Positions 1 to 11,635 of a DNA stretch of 64,000 nt are shown piece after piece. The DNA is taken from contig JASFXZ010000014.1 of NCBI GenBank assembly GCA_032209605.1, positions 18,681,231 through 18,745,230 of the forward strand, given 5' to 3'. This DNA comes from Mactromeris polynyma (taxonomy: Eukaryota > Mollusca > Bivalvia > Venerida > Mactridae). Position numbers and translations under genes: made by a program. The stretch's first letter is position 1. Each line of letters starts with the position of its first letter. The notes beneath the pieces were generated by a model. The model ran no database searches, was not told where the DNA came from, and worked only from the letters and a program-made list of their open reading frames with translations.

Positions 1-769
1 CAGTGTATTGCGTACATTTAATAATGCGCTTTATTAAATTTTATTCAACAGACAGTACACTAATCTTACCTCGCATGTTATTATTATTGAATACATTTGT
101 AAAGAAATGAACGAAACCAGAATTTTAATGTTTCGTTGTCTTTATTAATTGATTATATCAACATGCACGTGTTCGTACAATAACTCAAATTCTTAACCAG
201 TATAACTACAACACATTTGCTTATTTCAATTTGCGCCGATAATCCTTTTTAGAGATATCTCTTGTTAAAAAATATAGCCAAGGTGATCCGATTGTAATTT
301 GTAATCTGTAAAGGGAGACCACTGCGTAATTACTGTAATTATCAAGGGAAGTAACTGTTGGCGGAATTTGATTGTCAGTATGTATTCACAACTCACAAAG
401 ACAAGATTGACATGAATGCAATTGGATTTAATAAAAAATATGCCATTTTTAAACATGAATATAAGTCACTCTTACACAAATAGTTCAATGTGATAAAGAT
501 GTTGTATGTAAATTATTAACAGCAATACGATCAATTGTACACTATTTATTTCTGAATAACACTGAATAGGTACGGGCTGTATGACGAATAATCGATCCAA
601 CCGTTTCCTTTATAAAATTTGTTTGAGTATCTGAATTATAGATTTATTGTTTATTATAGTGACAAACATAAACTATTTATATGTACATTGTGTATGTCAA
701 GAATAGACACGAACAAAATATGTTAAAACCAATTAGTCGCGTCGCGACATGACAGCGAATTCAAATTTC
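1..769. other. intergenic, no gene seen
   Basis: AT-rich sequence without a supported coding region. The only recognisable piece is a short copy (about 222-272) of the R1 repeat found more completely at 4031-4350, 42101-42390 and 51510-51738. Confidence 0.5.
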
Positions 770-2560
770 ATTTTTTATCTTTATATATCTTTATTAACAT
801 ACTCGGCACGTACGTGCCTTTGGTTATATAACACAAAACGCACAAAGATAGTCAATGCATACATACAATCATACACACAAAACATACTTTCATACAAACA
901 AAGTTACGAAACACAGTTTCGTAGATAAATAGCATTTACTTATATATTACTATTTAGCCTAGGAAAAAAATGAAAGGAAACTAAGGAACTTCGTTATTTT
1001 TCAAATAATTATTTCTGATAGGAAATAGCAATTTTAAACAAATATTTTCTATTTTTTGAAGACATGATATCGATGAATTTTTCCATAGATGGCCAAGATA
1101 TATTACCTAAATATGTTCTTCTAATAATTCTGTATAGTGGACTGCACATCATAAAATTCGTATTCAGATTCTACTTGATTAAGCGAACACATTTTACAAA
1201 TACGGTTTTCTCTAGGTATATTATTTGTCCTACCTGTTTCGATATTAAGTGAATGCGAGCATAAACTGAAAGAAGTCAGTTGTTTTAATAATTTATTATA
1301 ATCAATCAAACTAATATATTCTAAATAATTGAAAACGTTTTTGAATTTATTAAAATATGCTAGTCTCGGCATATCGTTTACAGTCGATTGCCACTCCTGG
1401 ATAAAATGATCGCGTAATCGTCTTTTAAGAAAGGGAGATAACTTGTATTTAAATCAAACTGTTCAATAATATATGTACAGCCTAATTGTTCAATAATCGA
1501 TTTCATTTTGTATGCCCAACAGTGAGCATTATTAGTGTGACGTTGTTCATTGTACACTTGAAATAATTATTTGCTGACATAGGTTTTAACCAACATTTTA
1601 TGGATCGTTCTTTTGCTATGAGATATAATGGGTATCTGCCTAATTCTCCAAGAACAGCGTGATTTGGAGTGTTTGAACGTACACCTAATATTCTATTACA
1701 AAATTTTATATGTAATTTCTTAATTTCTTTATATTGGTAAACACCCCATACTTCAGAACTGTATAGTAAAATTAGAACAACCATTGTGTCAAAGAGATAA
1801 AGTTTTGTTTTCAAATTCAAATTTATTCTGTCAAATACTGAAAGCAGGTTATGATAAGCCTTCACGCCTGATCAGACAAAGTTTTAACAGCGTAGGCCTA
1901 TTTCAAATTGCCGGTGTAAGTAAAATTAATACCAAGGTAAGTAAAACTGTCAACAATATCAATAACTTCATTATTAATTAAAAATCTTTCATTGTGCAAT
2001 TGTTTTCTTTTTTCAAAGACACATATTTTAGTTTTTGTTACGTTAATTTTAAGACCCCATTTAATCGAGTATGCGTGTATGTTATCAATTTGACCTTGTA
2101 AACTTAGTGGGCTGGTAGTGAACAAACTCAATACCATCTGCAAAAAGGATTAAATATCTGGAGAGTAAATCAATATCGATGTCAGTTAACGAATCAATGT
2201 TTATACAGTTTGTAATGTCATTTACAAATACAATGAATAATAACGGTGATAAGGTTCACCTTGTCTTGCAGAACGCAGACATATTCATGTGAGAAGACAA
2301 TTTCACACTTATCATTTGTGTACATAGCTTTGAGCAAGGTTAATATTTTACAAGTAAGACCGCATTCCATCAACTTTACCCATAACCCATCACGGATTAC
2401 AGTATCAAAAGCTCCTTCAGAGTCAATAAAAGCCCACCATAGTTTCTTATTATTAGATAAAACGTTTTGTATAATACTGAGCAGAATAAACATAGCATCT
2501 GACAGTGTAGACTGTTTGTCACGAAATCAGAGGTTTAATAAACGGTAAAGCCCGAGGAGA
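770..2560 (-). mobile_element. degenerate non-LTR retrotransposon (LINE), 3' part
   Basis: Broken reading frames on the minus strand carry, in order, a reverse transcriptase palm segment (about 2218-2493, with WAFIDSEGAFDTV), the region around the catalytic box (about 2110-2150), thumb-like sequence (1503-1865) and a C-terminal Cys-rich tail (1121-1372, with RICKMC). The box usually written FADD reads FADG here, so a catalytic Asp is lost. Frames are interrupted several times and the 5' part with endonuclease is absent. The 3' end probably lies near 770-830, where the minus strand becomes A-rich. It is a dead, 5'-truncated insertion. I cannot assign the clade securely. Confidence 0.8.
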
Positions 2561-2685
2561 CCAAAGTTTGATAGGTTAACCAATCGATTTTTTTTTCAAA
2601 TGACGTTTTGGTTTATTTGTCAGGTTCAAATAACAGAACATAACATATAGAGTTTATTATTGACTAGAGCAATTACATAAGCGGT

Positions 2686-2865
2686 ATAACTCAAATTCGC
2701 TATTTCTTTCATTATCGTGTTTACCTAAATATCGATTATAGGGGTGTTGTATACAACCTACTTACAACGAGTTAAAATGATATCACATGTTTTAAACAAC
2801 CTTCCCACCCTATACCCAATAAAATGGATAAATCGATAATGAAAGCCTTACCGAATTGGGTTTAT
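2686..2865. repeat. MITE family R2, copy 1
   Basis: About 180 bp with imperfect terminal inverted repeats of some 32 bp. The left end begins ATAACTCAAATTCG and the right end is CGAATTGGGTTTAT. Closely related copies occur at 54344-54520 and 61591-61767, so this is a dispersed family. Ends next to TA suggest a TA target. No coding capacity. Confidence 0.75.
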
Positions 2866-3140
2866 AGTATCTTTATTTTCATCTCATCATTGCACATAAA
2901 CAATATTACATACTACATGTATATAAAAATAACATTTAAAACAGCACAATGCTGTTTCATACGGAATTATAAGAGATGGACAATAACATATTTAAAAAAG
3001 AACATTTAACATAATCTGAGCACAATGCTCTAGTATCATTGAAGTAAAATTATACTTACTTTATCAGCTAAAAGGTATGAATGTTAAGAAAAGTAAGTGG
3101 TTTAAAAATATATATCCTGTACATACTTGTTAAAAGACTT

Positions 3141-3420
3141 TTATCTACAAAGTAAAAAACGACGTCTATCTAAAATATTACGACAGGTTTTGGCACAATA
3201 TCTAATCAATGTTGAATCTTGGTTGGAAAACAGTAAAACATATTTTTCAGAATCCTGCAAATCCCTAAATGAATCGTTAAACAGTACCGCTTTAGAGTTT
3301 AATTCTTCTCTTAAATCATCATAAACATAACAATTTAACATAACATGTAATTCACTTTCTACAGAAGTGTCATTTTCAAAAAAGACTACGTTCTTCATTC
3401 AAGCCCTCATAACGTCCAGT
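3141..3420 (-). mobile_element. LINE C-terminal fragment
   Basis: An 85-residue minus-strand reading frame has the ESELHVMLNC...LR spacing seen at the C-terminus of many non-LTR retrotransposon polyproteins. The fragments at 20718-20969 and 36877-37125 show the same pattern. It is a short relic and not a host gene. Confidence 0.6.
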
Positions 3421-3572
3421 CTCAATACGAATAGTGTGTAGAATATAGCAACGTTCCATTAGCGTATGGCGAAATAAATTCAAACAAACTTGCACAGCGA
3501 TTACGAAATCATTCAATCAAGGCACTTGTCTATTATGCTATGATCAATAGAACATTTGGTAACAGAAACCCG

Positions 3573-3615
3573 ATCATTCCCGATCATACCCGATCATACC
3601 CGATCATTCCCGATA
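3573..3615. repeat. short 10-bp tandem repeat
   Basis: Four to five copies of a CCGATCATWC unit in direct succession. A simple microsatellite-like tract. Confidence 0.8.
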
Positions 3616-4030
3616 AGCGGTTGTGCTTTTTCACGCACTTATCTAAATAAAAATATTCCGATTCATTCACATTTATATCGTCAATTTATTAAATAAATTG
3701 AAATTTCCATATACATGTATCTATCTTTATCGAAGTCTCTTTCTTGCATACAACACATCATTTCACTAAAATAATACATAAATATTCATGCAAGACATGA
3801 TTCTATAAGAATTATAAGAGACTATGCCACAGTAATTATAGACATCCTATTTACAATCTGAAAAGAGTTAAATTACTATATACAAATAAATAAATTAAAA
3901 GTTGATAGGCTGGTATTAATCCTGACTACTGAGTATTAATATCCTAAAAACTGCACTAAACGAATAGAGCCATATAAGATGTGAAAATCAAAACTAACAC
4001 TAATGAGTATTACTTATGAAACAGTTTAAA

Positions 4031-4350
4031 CAAGAAATATCTTGAAAAAAGATGGTCGGCGCAATTTGAAGGTCAAGCTTTGTTGTTGTACATATATAAA
4101 AAGGCCGAGATGTTATAACTGCTGGTAACTCCGGATCAAAAACGGATTTCGGTAAATTCAGCGACATTTTGTGGATTTCGGTAAGGTAACGTACCCATTA
4201 TCGAAAGGTTCAGCAATCCGCGTCAAGGTTACAACCGTTGTTCGGTTGAAGAGAAATTGACTTGGTGGTTAACGTAAAATTTGATTGGTTTACACAACAC
4301 TGATATGCAAATTACGGAGCAAAACCATGTTAGTACGGCTGCGCCGAAAA
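4031..4350 (-). repeat. interspersed repeat R1, full copy (minus)
   Basis: The reverse complement of this stretch matches 42101-42390 and 51510-51738 over most of its length, including GGCGCAGCCGTACTAACATG at one end and CAAATTGCGC plus a T-rich tract at the other. No reading frame of note and no obvious terminal inverted repeat. The element class is unknown. Confidence 0.75.
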
Positions 4351-6280
4351 ATCGAATATTACATCAGATTATATCTGTTGTAAACTGATTAATACCAGCT
4401 TCTCAATACATAAGTGGTATGTTGATCGGCAAATAGAACCAACATGTATCAATGAGCGAAATGAATTCATGTATTCGAAAGTTATATATCACAGAACACA
4501 ATACCATTGACGATACAATCATACAACAACTGTACGTGTATGACACTAACAGCAGCACTTGGTTTGAAGTAGCTCAGATACTCTCATACAGGTCATTCAA
4601 TGCTGGATCTTCTTCTCATGTTTCACGGTATATAAAGTTGAAGTTTTGTTTTGTCCAAATGTGTTTATGAATAACCTTTCAGATTCCAACCTTCCAGAAC
4701 AGAAATTCGCTAAGAGCAGTTCCTATGTGATTCAGATTCTGAAAGTATAAAAAAACATATGTACAAATAAATATTGCAAAACAACGCCTGATTGACAATA
4801 TTGTTCAGAAATACTAACAATATTTTACCACAAACACCTTAACGGGACTGGGGACCACACTATACACTCAGGAGGTATGTCCGCGTAACCAGGACACATA
4901 CTTATCTGAACTCAAATACGCGTAAATCGAAATCATTTTTTCTCCATCTCTCATTCATGTATGGAAATTGTCAGCTACCAGTATATTCGCGTACGAACTT
5001 GGAAACTTACGGAATGTAGACTGATTCAATGTAAATAATATGATAATTTATTTAGAAATTAAAGCATTATACCCATGATTCTCATTTACAAGTTGTATAA
5101 ATAGATCTACATTCATTTTGATAAATCATGAACTACGATGTACTAGTCATCATATCATGAATTCATGAATACAAGTTTAAAGTTACTAAAATATCTTACA
5201 GTGGCGACATGAATATCAAGTTTTAGTCAAATGGAGTCCTAGTTGAAATCTATCCTTAAACTTTTAGCGAGTTAAAATATGGTACATCAAAAGCGTGCGT
5301 TTTATTTTGTAAATAAACACCATTATACAGCAGATATTGTATTAAGAGACCACCCAAAGAACCAACAAAAGGTTGACTCTTAATAAAAATTTACATGTCT
5401 CTATATATATTTTTTTAATTTATGTCATCTCTGCGTAATAGACATATAAATTTTATTTATGGTCCGATTAGTTTATAAAGCCCACGAGGACATACAATCA
5501 GCATACATACAAGACAGACGAACAGTGTACAAAATGAAAACATACATTTTTCCATACAGCAACATGCAACATCCTGGTTACAAACTTCAAATATACATTT
5601 GGAGAAGGACATAACATGTATATTAGAGTTGATTGCATTCAAATTATGTAAAAGCAAAAATAAAAATATTATCATAAATAATACAACAGCATGTATTTGT
5701 TTTAGTGGACGTCACATTGTAGACACAGGCATTGTCCACTGAACACAGAGGGCATTGCTATATTCACATTTTTGTTAGTCTTTATTTTAGGATGGCGTCA
5801 GTATGACATTTACCTGAAAATGGACTAACTGAATTACAACTACTTATAAGACTTTTGATATGTTTATTTAATTAATATATTTGGCAAAATTGTTTTGGCC
5901 GCAACTATGATCCGTTTGGTTTGAGCCAATACGGATGAAGAGAAATCTCAGCCCCTGGAAGACGATGACAAAGGTGTTGTTAGAGACAAACATCTTAGTT
6001 ATGTAACAAAGCAACCAATAATTCCAGACTAAATAGCAACTACTATTTATGCACCAATTTAGCCGCTTGCAATTGGTATATGTAGCAAATTACCATATTT
6101 GTAATTATTTCTTGGATACGAAAAATATTAAATCCAGAAAAAAATATATTAGGAGGGCACGCAGGTGAGTGAACAATGGTACGGACAGTCACACTGCCTC
6201 CTAATTTTAATGCAAGCATTTAGCAATCAGCAAGCATTCTGCAGTCATTAAGCAACCAGCAACCATTTTGCAAGCATTTC
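4351..6280. other. intergenic, no gene seen
   Basis: AT-rich sequence with only short chance reading frames. I found no splice-flanked coding segments and no recognisable domain. Confidence 0.45.
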
Positions 6281-6288
6281 TTGTACTC

Positions 6289-6350
6289 GTATTTGCGTTT
6301 ATTTATCGTCGCCACCGGTTTCCCATATGGGCGACGCCTCCAGAAGAATG
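6289..6350. repeat. copy of a repeat found inverted at 44.7 kb
   Basis: The stretch from ATTTGCGTTTATTTATCGTC through CCCATATGGGCGACGCCTCC to AGAAGAATGT is repeated in reverse complement at about 44686-44750 with few differences. It abuts the SINE at 6360-6595 and may be the 3' end of that SINE family. Confidence 0.7.
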
Positions 6351-6359
6351 TCAGTCATA

Positions 6360-6595
6360 TTAGATTTTTGGAGGATAGTGCATGATACAGAAGATGCCCC
6401 AGTTCCAGAAGCACCCCTGGTTCTTTTACGTGCTCGATGTAAAGCATCATACACGGGACCTCGGTTTTTAAAGTCTCGTCCGAAAGACTGTTAGTACGGT
6501 CAGTGATGGAGCGGGGAATCGAACCAGCGATCCCTGGATTACAAGTCCAGCGTTTTACCACTGGACCACGGATCCGCTGCAAGCATTTAGCAACC
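6360..6595 (-). repeat. tRNA-derived SINE (minus), Thr-like head
   Basis: On the minus strand, 6515-6590 reads like a tRNA with an A box (GTGGTCCAGTGG), a TGT-type anticodon region and a B box (GGTTCGATTCCCC). An unrelated body follows and runs to about 6360. The tRNA part does not fold into a perfect cloverleaf, and attachment to a body marks it as a SINE and not a tRNA gene. Confidence 0.7.
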
Positions 6596-6822
6596 AATGA
6601 ATTATTTATACAGGCGATGTGACCAATCAAGTTAAGTACACTGACCCAAAATGAAAACTTTACATCGATTTCAAAAGTTGGATTACAAGTCCAGCGTTTT
6701 ACCACTGGACCACGGATCCGCTGCAAGCATTTAGCAACCAATGAATTATTTATACAGGCGATGTGACCAATCAAGTTAAGTACACTGACCCAAAATGAAA
6801 ACTTTACATCGATTTCAAAAGT
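6535..6822. repeat. 144-bp perfect tandem duplication spanning a SINE/transposon junction
   Basis: Positions 6535-6678 are repeated, apparently without change, at 6679-6822. The unit contains part of the SINE tRNA head, intervening host sequence and the first 40 or so bases of the Tc1-like element, including its left TIR. The transposon left end is therefore present twice. Confidence 0.9.
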
Positions 6823-8293
6823 ATATCTTTTGTTGATAAATGTATATTCGGGGTTAATTTTTTTTTCATTGAAGCTTCAATGCAATATTAATGTGTTTAT
6901 GTAATTTACTGGGAAAAAATCAGACAATGCATATTTTTTTATGAACAATTAAGTGGAGAGGGGTCTAAATGAAAATTCCAGAAAAAATATTAATTATCAC
7001 ACAACATTTGGAGAAAAGAGAGTACTGTTTGAGTGATTTTATAAGAAGCATCAGTAACCAGTGTGACCGCCATTTTTACTAATGCATTGGAGAATACGTC
7101 GCCTCATTTAATTTACGTAACGTTGTATGACCGCGTTTGGAATACGTTGCCATTCTAATACAAGTGCATTTCGGAGGTCATTTATGGTATCAATTTGTTG
7201 CTCGGACCTGGCTCTCCTCCGACCGAATTCATCCCACATGTGTTCTATTGGGTTCAAGTCTGGGGATACAGCGTGCCAAGGCAAGACGTTAACATTATTT
7301 TAGCAAGGAATTGTGTAGTTATACGCGCCTTGTGAGGCGTTGCATTGTCATGCTGGAAAGTGCCAGGTCCATTATTTTGCATGAATGGTATCATTGTATT
7401 GTTTAAAACATTGATATAACCTTGAGCATTGAGATTTCCTTGGATAATGACCAGATCAGTTTTCAGATTCCCCATTATCCCACCCCAGACCATAATACTG
7501 CCACCACCAAATCTGTCTCTCTCCTGAATACAACAATCAGCAAGTCTTTCATTTCTACGGCGATAGATGCGTATTCTGCCATCTGCATGGCTGACAGTAA
7601 ACCGTGACTCATCGCTAAAAAGTATCGATTGCCACTGGCTGCGCGTGAAATGCAAATGACGCCGTGCCCATAACAGTCTGGCAGTTCGGTAACGAGCTGT
7701 CAAAATCTGTCCAGTATATGGACGACGAGCACGAATAGGAACACGGTTCTGCCTCAAACGGTTTATGATCGTCTGTGCACGAACCCCGTAACGCTGAGCA
7801 GCAATGGTTGCTGGTAAAAAACGATTACGTAGGTGAGTCAACGTGATAACGCGATCAGTACGTAACGTTGTAGCCCGTACGCGACCGGGTCTTGCACGAT
7901 CTTTGACAGATCCAGTAGTGTTGTACCGGTTCGCAAGATTATGAATAGTCTGTCTGGAGTAGCCAAAATGACGCGCTACGTTATTTACCATTGACCCCGC
8001 CCGGAGCATACCAATAGCCTGGTTTCTCTGATCTTCAGAAAGACGTGGCCATTCAATATTGTTATCAGTGCTATACTTGTCAGTATAAAACCTGTAAGTG
8101 AAACAAATGTAGCTGCGCACGTGCAAAGTAAGGAAAACGCATGAATATACCGGCGATTTTTAAAACAATTGCATAATCGTTATCCGCAATGAAATCGTGA
8201 TAAACATGTGTAACACTTACAACAACATAATTATATACTAACAAAACAAATATTCAAAAAAATAAAGTGTAAAGTTTTCATTTTGGGTCAGTG
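6783..8293 (-). mobile_element. Tc1-like (DD34E) DNA transposon, about 1.5 kb
   Basis: The element is bounded by 26-bp perfect terminal inverted repeats: CACTGACCCAAAATGAAAAC at 6783 and its complement ending at 8293. TA dinucleotides flank both ends (6781-6782 and 8294-8295), the expected target duplication. It carries one transposase gene on the minus strand. The left end is duplicated once more at 6639. It lies less than 100 bp from the DIRS relic at 8367. Confidence 0.95.
7108..8126 (-). pseudogene. Tc1-like transposase, one frameshift
   Basis: The protein would bind the element's TIRs and catalyse cut-and-paste transposition. The first 290 residues are open. An N-terminal paired-like helix-turn-helix (RLSEDQRNQAIGMLRAG, then HFGYSRQTIHNL) is followed by a second HTH and the DDE domain, with FSDESRF and QHDNATPHKA giving the first two Asp residues. 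A one-base loss in an A run near 7293-7301 shifts the frame. In the shifted frame the SPDLNPIEH block supplies the Glu at DD34E spacing, and the protein ends YVN at a stop at 7108-7110. All catalytic residues survive, so the insertion seems fairly young. The true N-terminus is uncertain because the first Met precedes a poorly conserved stretch. Confidence 0.9.
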
Positions 8294-8366
8294 TATGTAA
8301 AGTGGTAGAATTTTTAAGCCTTCTATGTGCATGTTTAGTCCAGTCACCAGGAAGTTAGCTATACTA

Positions 8367-8925
8367 TTAGCAATTTATAGTGATCGTCTTCCAGGAGGCT
8401 GAAATATCCCTAGAATTTCTGCCACAAACATTATAATATCTTTCCCAAATTCTAGATGTTGAGTGCAAATGATAATTGAATGTTTGGAACAATTTTATTG
8501 TCTGGATATAGACAAGGTTACCATGCTCTGAAAGGTGCACCCCATCTGTGCTGTAAAGTTCTGACATAGATTCATGAATTCTAAAATACAGGGACATGGC
8601 ATTGGGCAACGATTTTAATAGTTGACGTGCGTGACGGTTTATCCTCCTTGCTTTTTGGTTTAGCAACTTTGGGCTATCAGAATTATTGCCACGCCAAGAG
8701 AGACGGGGCAGAATATCACACCAGACAATTGTAGCAGAGTTAAATGCTTGACAAATATATGTTAAATCATGCGTTATTAAGTTTAAAAAGTCCATTTGTT
8801 TAACAGAAGTCAGACTATTACCCCCTAAATGAAGGAATACGAGAGCAGGTTTTTTAAGGTAGATCATTTGGTATTGGACAGTTGTAAGAAGTTGGCCACT
8901 GCATACCCGATTTTCCCATCCAGAT
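8367..8925 (-). pseudogene. SGNH/GDSL hydrolase-like domain of the DIRS relic
   Basis: The open frame includes ALVFLHLGGNSL, matching the GGN(D) block of SGNH hydrolases but with Ser in place of Asp, and STDGVHLSEHGN, matching the catalytic DxxH block near the C-terminus. SGNH-like modules are known as accessory parts of some retroelements. A stop in frame upstream (near 8930) separates it from the recombinase. Enzymatic activity is unproven, and the copy is degraded. Confidence 0.65.
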
Positions 8926-9199
8926 TAATTTATACTGATATTGGCCAAGATGTCTGTTGCTTTGTCTTTCAGTGTAGAATTCTGCCCTTTAACTATAGAA
9001 TCGACAATAAACCATAATTCTGAAAGTCAAACCATTTTAGTAGAGGTGACCTATATATAGTTTTCCAATTTAATGGATCTTAAAATTATCTTACTGTTGG
9101 TTTAATAACTCGAGTCCGCTTTTATAGTTTCGACTCAGAGCTGATTGATATGAATACTGTTTAAGATAAACTGCATATTTTAAACTGTGGATCGAGTCT

Positions 9200-9983
9200 C
9201 TAGGTGCGTATATATTTGACATAGGCATTGGATGTCCTGCGACCATTGATTTTGATGGTTTCTGAAGAGACACCACACCTTCTATAACCAGGTCAGTAGC
9301 TCTATTCTAAATGAGTGAGTTTTGTCGTTTTTGCACGGGAGGCCGAGATGGTTAATACGCGTAGAAAGTACTGCTGAAAACTGATATCTTGTTAGAGGTC
9401 TCTTATTGTCATGGCATAAAAAATAACCAGGATGGTTTGGGCGTATTTTTTGGAACTTTGTAATTGCATTAACTGGACAAATTGGGGACTCCAGTGAAGC
9501 TGGAATTCGTAACTGTACTGGCTGACCTGACTGATTTGTCTTTGACTTTCTTATTGTTATTATTGCGAGTGTACTTGATATATTAACATTACTTTTGTAC
9601 AGTGGTCTGTCTGTAAGTGTGGCTGTTGTGTACACTAGCTCGCTTATTCGCAGCAGCCCAAAGTATGCAAGGCTGTATGCTACTGTGAATAATGTAGTTT
9701 CATAACTATCATGACATATTACTGGGAGTATGTTGCTTATTTTTTCCAAGAGTGATTTGCAAATTGGAGCTCTAGAGTCCGTCTGTTTCTTTGTACGTCG
9801 GCTACCCTCTAACAGTTTTTGTACGACCAATTCTGCTGTAGGATTGTGTAGGTCATTTATCTTATGCATGAAGCTAATTGCTGAACAGTATGATGCTAGG
9901 GTAGATGATGAGAACCCCTTTTCATAACAACTGGCTAAGAATAGTACAACATGATTTACTGGGACAGGCCATGACAGACTCAT
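9200..9983 (-). pseudogene. tyrosine recombinase of the DIRS relic
   Basis: In DIRS elements this enzyme integrates the circular DNA intermediate. The main frame (9282-9983) shows the box I arginine in FGLLRISELV and the box II HxxR as THSFR near the end. The frame then breaks (near 9285-9300). A different frame holds GRRTSNAYVKYIRT, matching the GRW-x-S-x-AYxxYIR block with the nucleophilic Tyr, and ends at a stop at 9200-9202. All the R-H-R-Y residues visible here are retained across one frameshift. Confidence 0.85.
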
Positions 9984-10221
9984 TTGGTATCCCCGCCGAA
10001 ACTGTTCGAATGCGTTTCTATATGCAATATGTGTATTGTCTGCAAGACTGGCAGATATAAGTTGGTTTGCTCTAGCTTGAAGATGTTGTGGTATTGTTTC
10101 TGGATATTTTTGTGCATGAGGGGAGACATCTGAAAGCGAAAGAGGCTATCTGTTACAGAGTTTCTTACGTCCGGGATATGTTTAGCCCTAGCAACTAGAT
10201 TTAATTTCAGACATTTAAGAG

Positions 10222-10440
10222 CCGCGGCCGTGGGTCCAGTGGTTAGTGCGCTGGACTTGTAACCCGGCGATCCGGGTTCGATTCCCGGTCGCGGCAGGTC
10301 ATACCCTTCCATGAAAATTTGACAAAAATGTCGATTTTCCTCCACATATGGAGAAGTTGCCGGCTCCTTGTGGAAGGGTAAGTTAGTACTGGTAAGAATT
10401 CAGTCCAGGAAAAACTGGTTAGGTGAACCGGCCGTATTGG
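10222..10440 (+). repeat. tRNA-derived SINE (family A) inside the DIRS RNase H
   Basis: A tRNA-Thr-like head (10226-10298) has B box GGTTCGATTCCC. It is followed by a body with TAGTACTGG and CCAGGAAAAACTGGTTAGGT. The same body occurs at about 31990-32220 and, in reverse, at 13925-14035, so this is a dispersed family. The anticodon stem is imperfect and positions 8-9 are CC. It interrupts the RNase H coding sequence. Confidence 0.85.
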
Positions 10441-10562
10441 AAAAAAGCTACCAGTATTGGAAACAATTCTAGCATACAAATATTGCCAGTTAAAACATTT
10501 TGATGCCACTCGTCTGGCCATTTGGCATTTGTCCATTTCCCAGCAAAGTAAAGACCGAATCC

Positions 10563-11399
10563 TCAGTGTGCTGCACTCTCAGAACAAAGTTCTGCGTCAA
10601 TATCATTGTCTTGAAAGAATGCGAGCCACATTTCCAAATCTTTCTTAATATCTTTAGTTATGCGTATATGGTGGTGTTGGCGGAACACCCCACAAGCCGA
10701 ATTAATCAGGCGCCGTATAAATGTTCTACCGGGGATAATTGCTCTACATGCAAATTGTAGGCTTCCAATTAGAGATTGCACATTTCTCAACACAACTTTT
10801 TTATTTTGCATAAGCTCTATGATAGTGGCCGTTATCTCCTTAACTTTTGACAATGGAAGTCTCGCTTCCATAAGCTCAGAGTCTATCTCTTAACCAAGAC
10901 AAGTGCTGCATGATAGTCTGGCAATCATTAGTATTTCTAAAAAACCCAAACAGAAAGTCATCTAGATAGTGCGGCAATTCACCAACATCTGAGTGTTTAC
11001 GAACCACATACTCGAGGAAGGTGGAAACATTTCGAAAGTAGCTGGGCTGATGGAGCAGCCAAATGGTAGACACTTGTCAAAATAATAGTTATAGTTAAAA
11101 CAAATTCCTAATTGGTCAAAATATTTAGGGGCTACAGGTAGAAGCCTAAAGGCAGACTTTATAACTGATTTACCAAGAAGACACCCTTGGCCAAGTTGTT
11201 GTACTAGAGATATTGCTTGGTCAAAACTTGTGTGTTGAACTGAACCAATCTGTGGGTCAATGAAGTCATTAACCGAGTTATATTCTGGGTATGACAGATG
11301 ATGTATTAGTCTAAAATCTGAGCTATTTTTCTTCTCTACGAGTCCTATAGGAGATATTCGGAAAGTTAGCAGAGGTGGTGGACGAATGACCGCAGCCAT
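10563..11399 (-). pseudogene. DIRS reverse transcriptase / RNase H region
   Basis: Three overlapping minus-strand frames carry the RT: SDFRLIHHLSYPEYNSVNDF (10962-11399), YYFDKCLPFGCSIS, then the active-site box as YLDDFLFG (10876-11073). The connection/RNase H part follows (10563-10871, with SLIGSLQFACRAIIPGR). Beyond the SINE, about 9990-10210 has AKHIPDVRNSVTDSLFRF, the end of the RNase H domain. At least two frameshifts separate these pieces. Sequence style matches DIRS1-like elements and not gypsy or LINE RTs. Confidence 0.85.
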
Positions 11400-11635
11400 A
11401 TGTCACGGAAATACAGGACCTGTACTACCCGGGAATCGAACACGTATCTCTCTGGTAGCAGCCCAGCTCATTTCTAACTGTTCTTACGGGGTGGGCTATC
11501 AATTGTTCTACGAACCTTATCAGTGTTGTGTAACGTTGCTCGTCGCTCTACAAGGACGCATGCATTGTCCCGAACACCAGTTAGAACCACCGAAATAATG
11601 TCGAAACAAACGAATTCAGTAAATAATATACTTAC

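Larger units (their letters stand above)
8367..11399 (-). mobile_element. DIRS-type tyrosine-recombinase retroelement, 5'-truncated and broken
   Basis: Minus-strand blocks follow the DIRS order: reverse transcriptase (10563-11399), RNase H (interrupted, about 9990-10560), tyrosine recombinase (9200-9983) and a terminal SGNH-hydrolase-like segment (8367-8925). No gag-like ORF lies upstream; a short SINE-like scrap follows instead at 11400-11500. A SINE (10222-10440) splits the RNase H region. I saw no convincing terminal or internal complementary repeats. The sum of frameshifts and the insertion means it is inactive. Confidence 0.85.

Noticed and set aside
10226..10298. tRNA-Thr gene
   Set aside because: The anticodon stem does not pair properly, positions 8-9 are CC, and a SINE body follows that recurs elsewhere.
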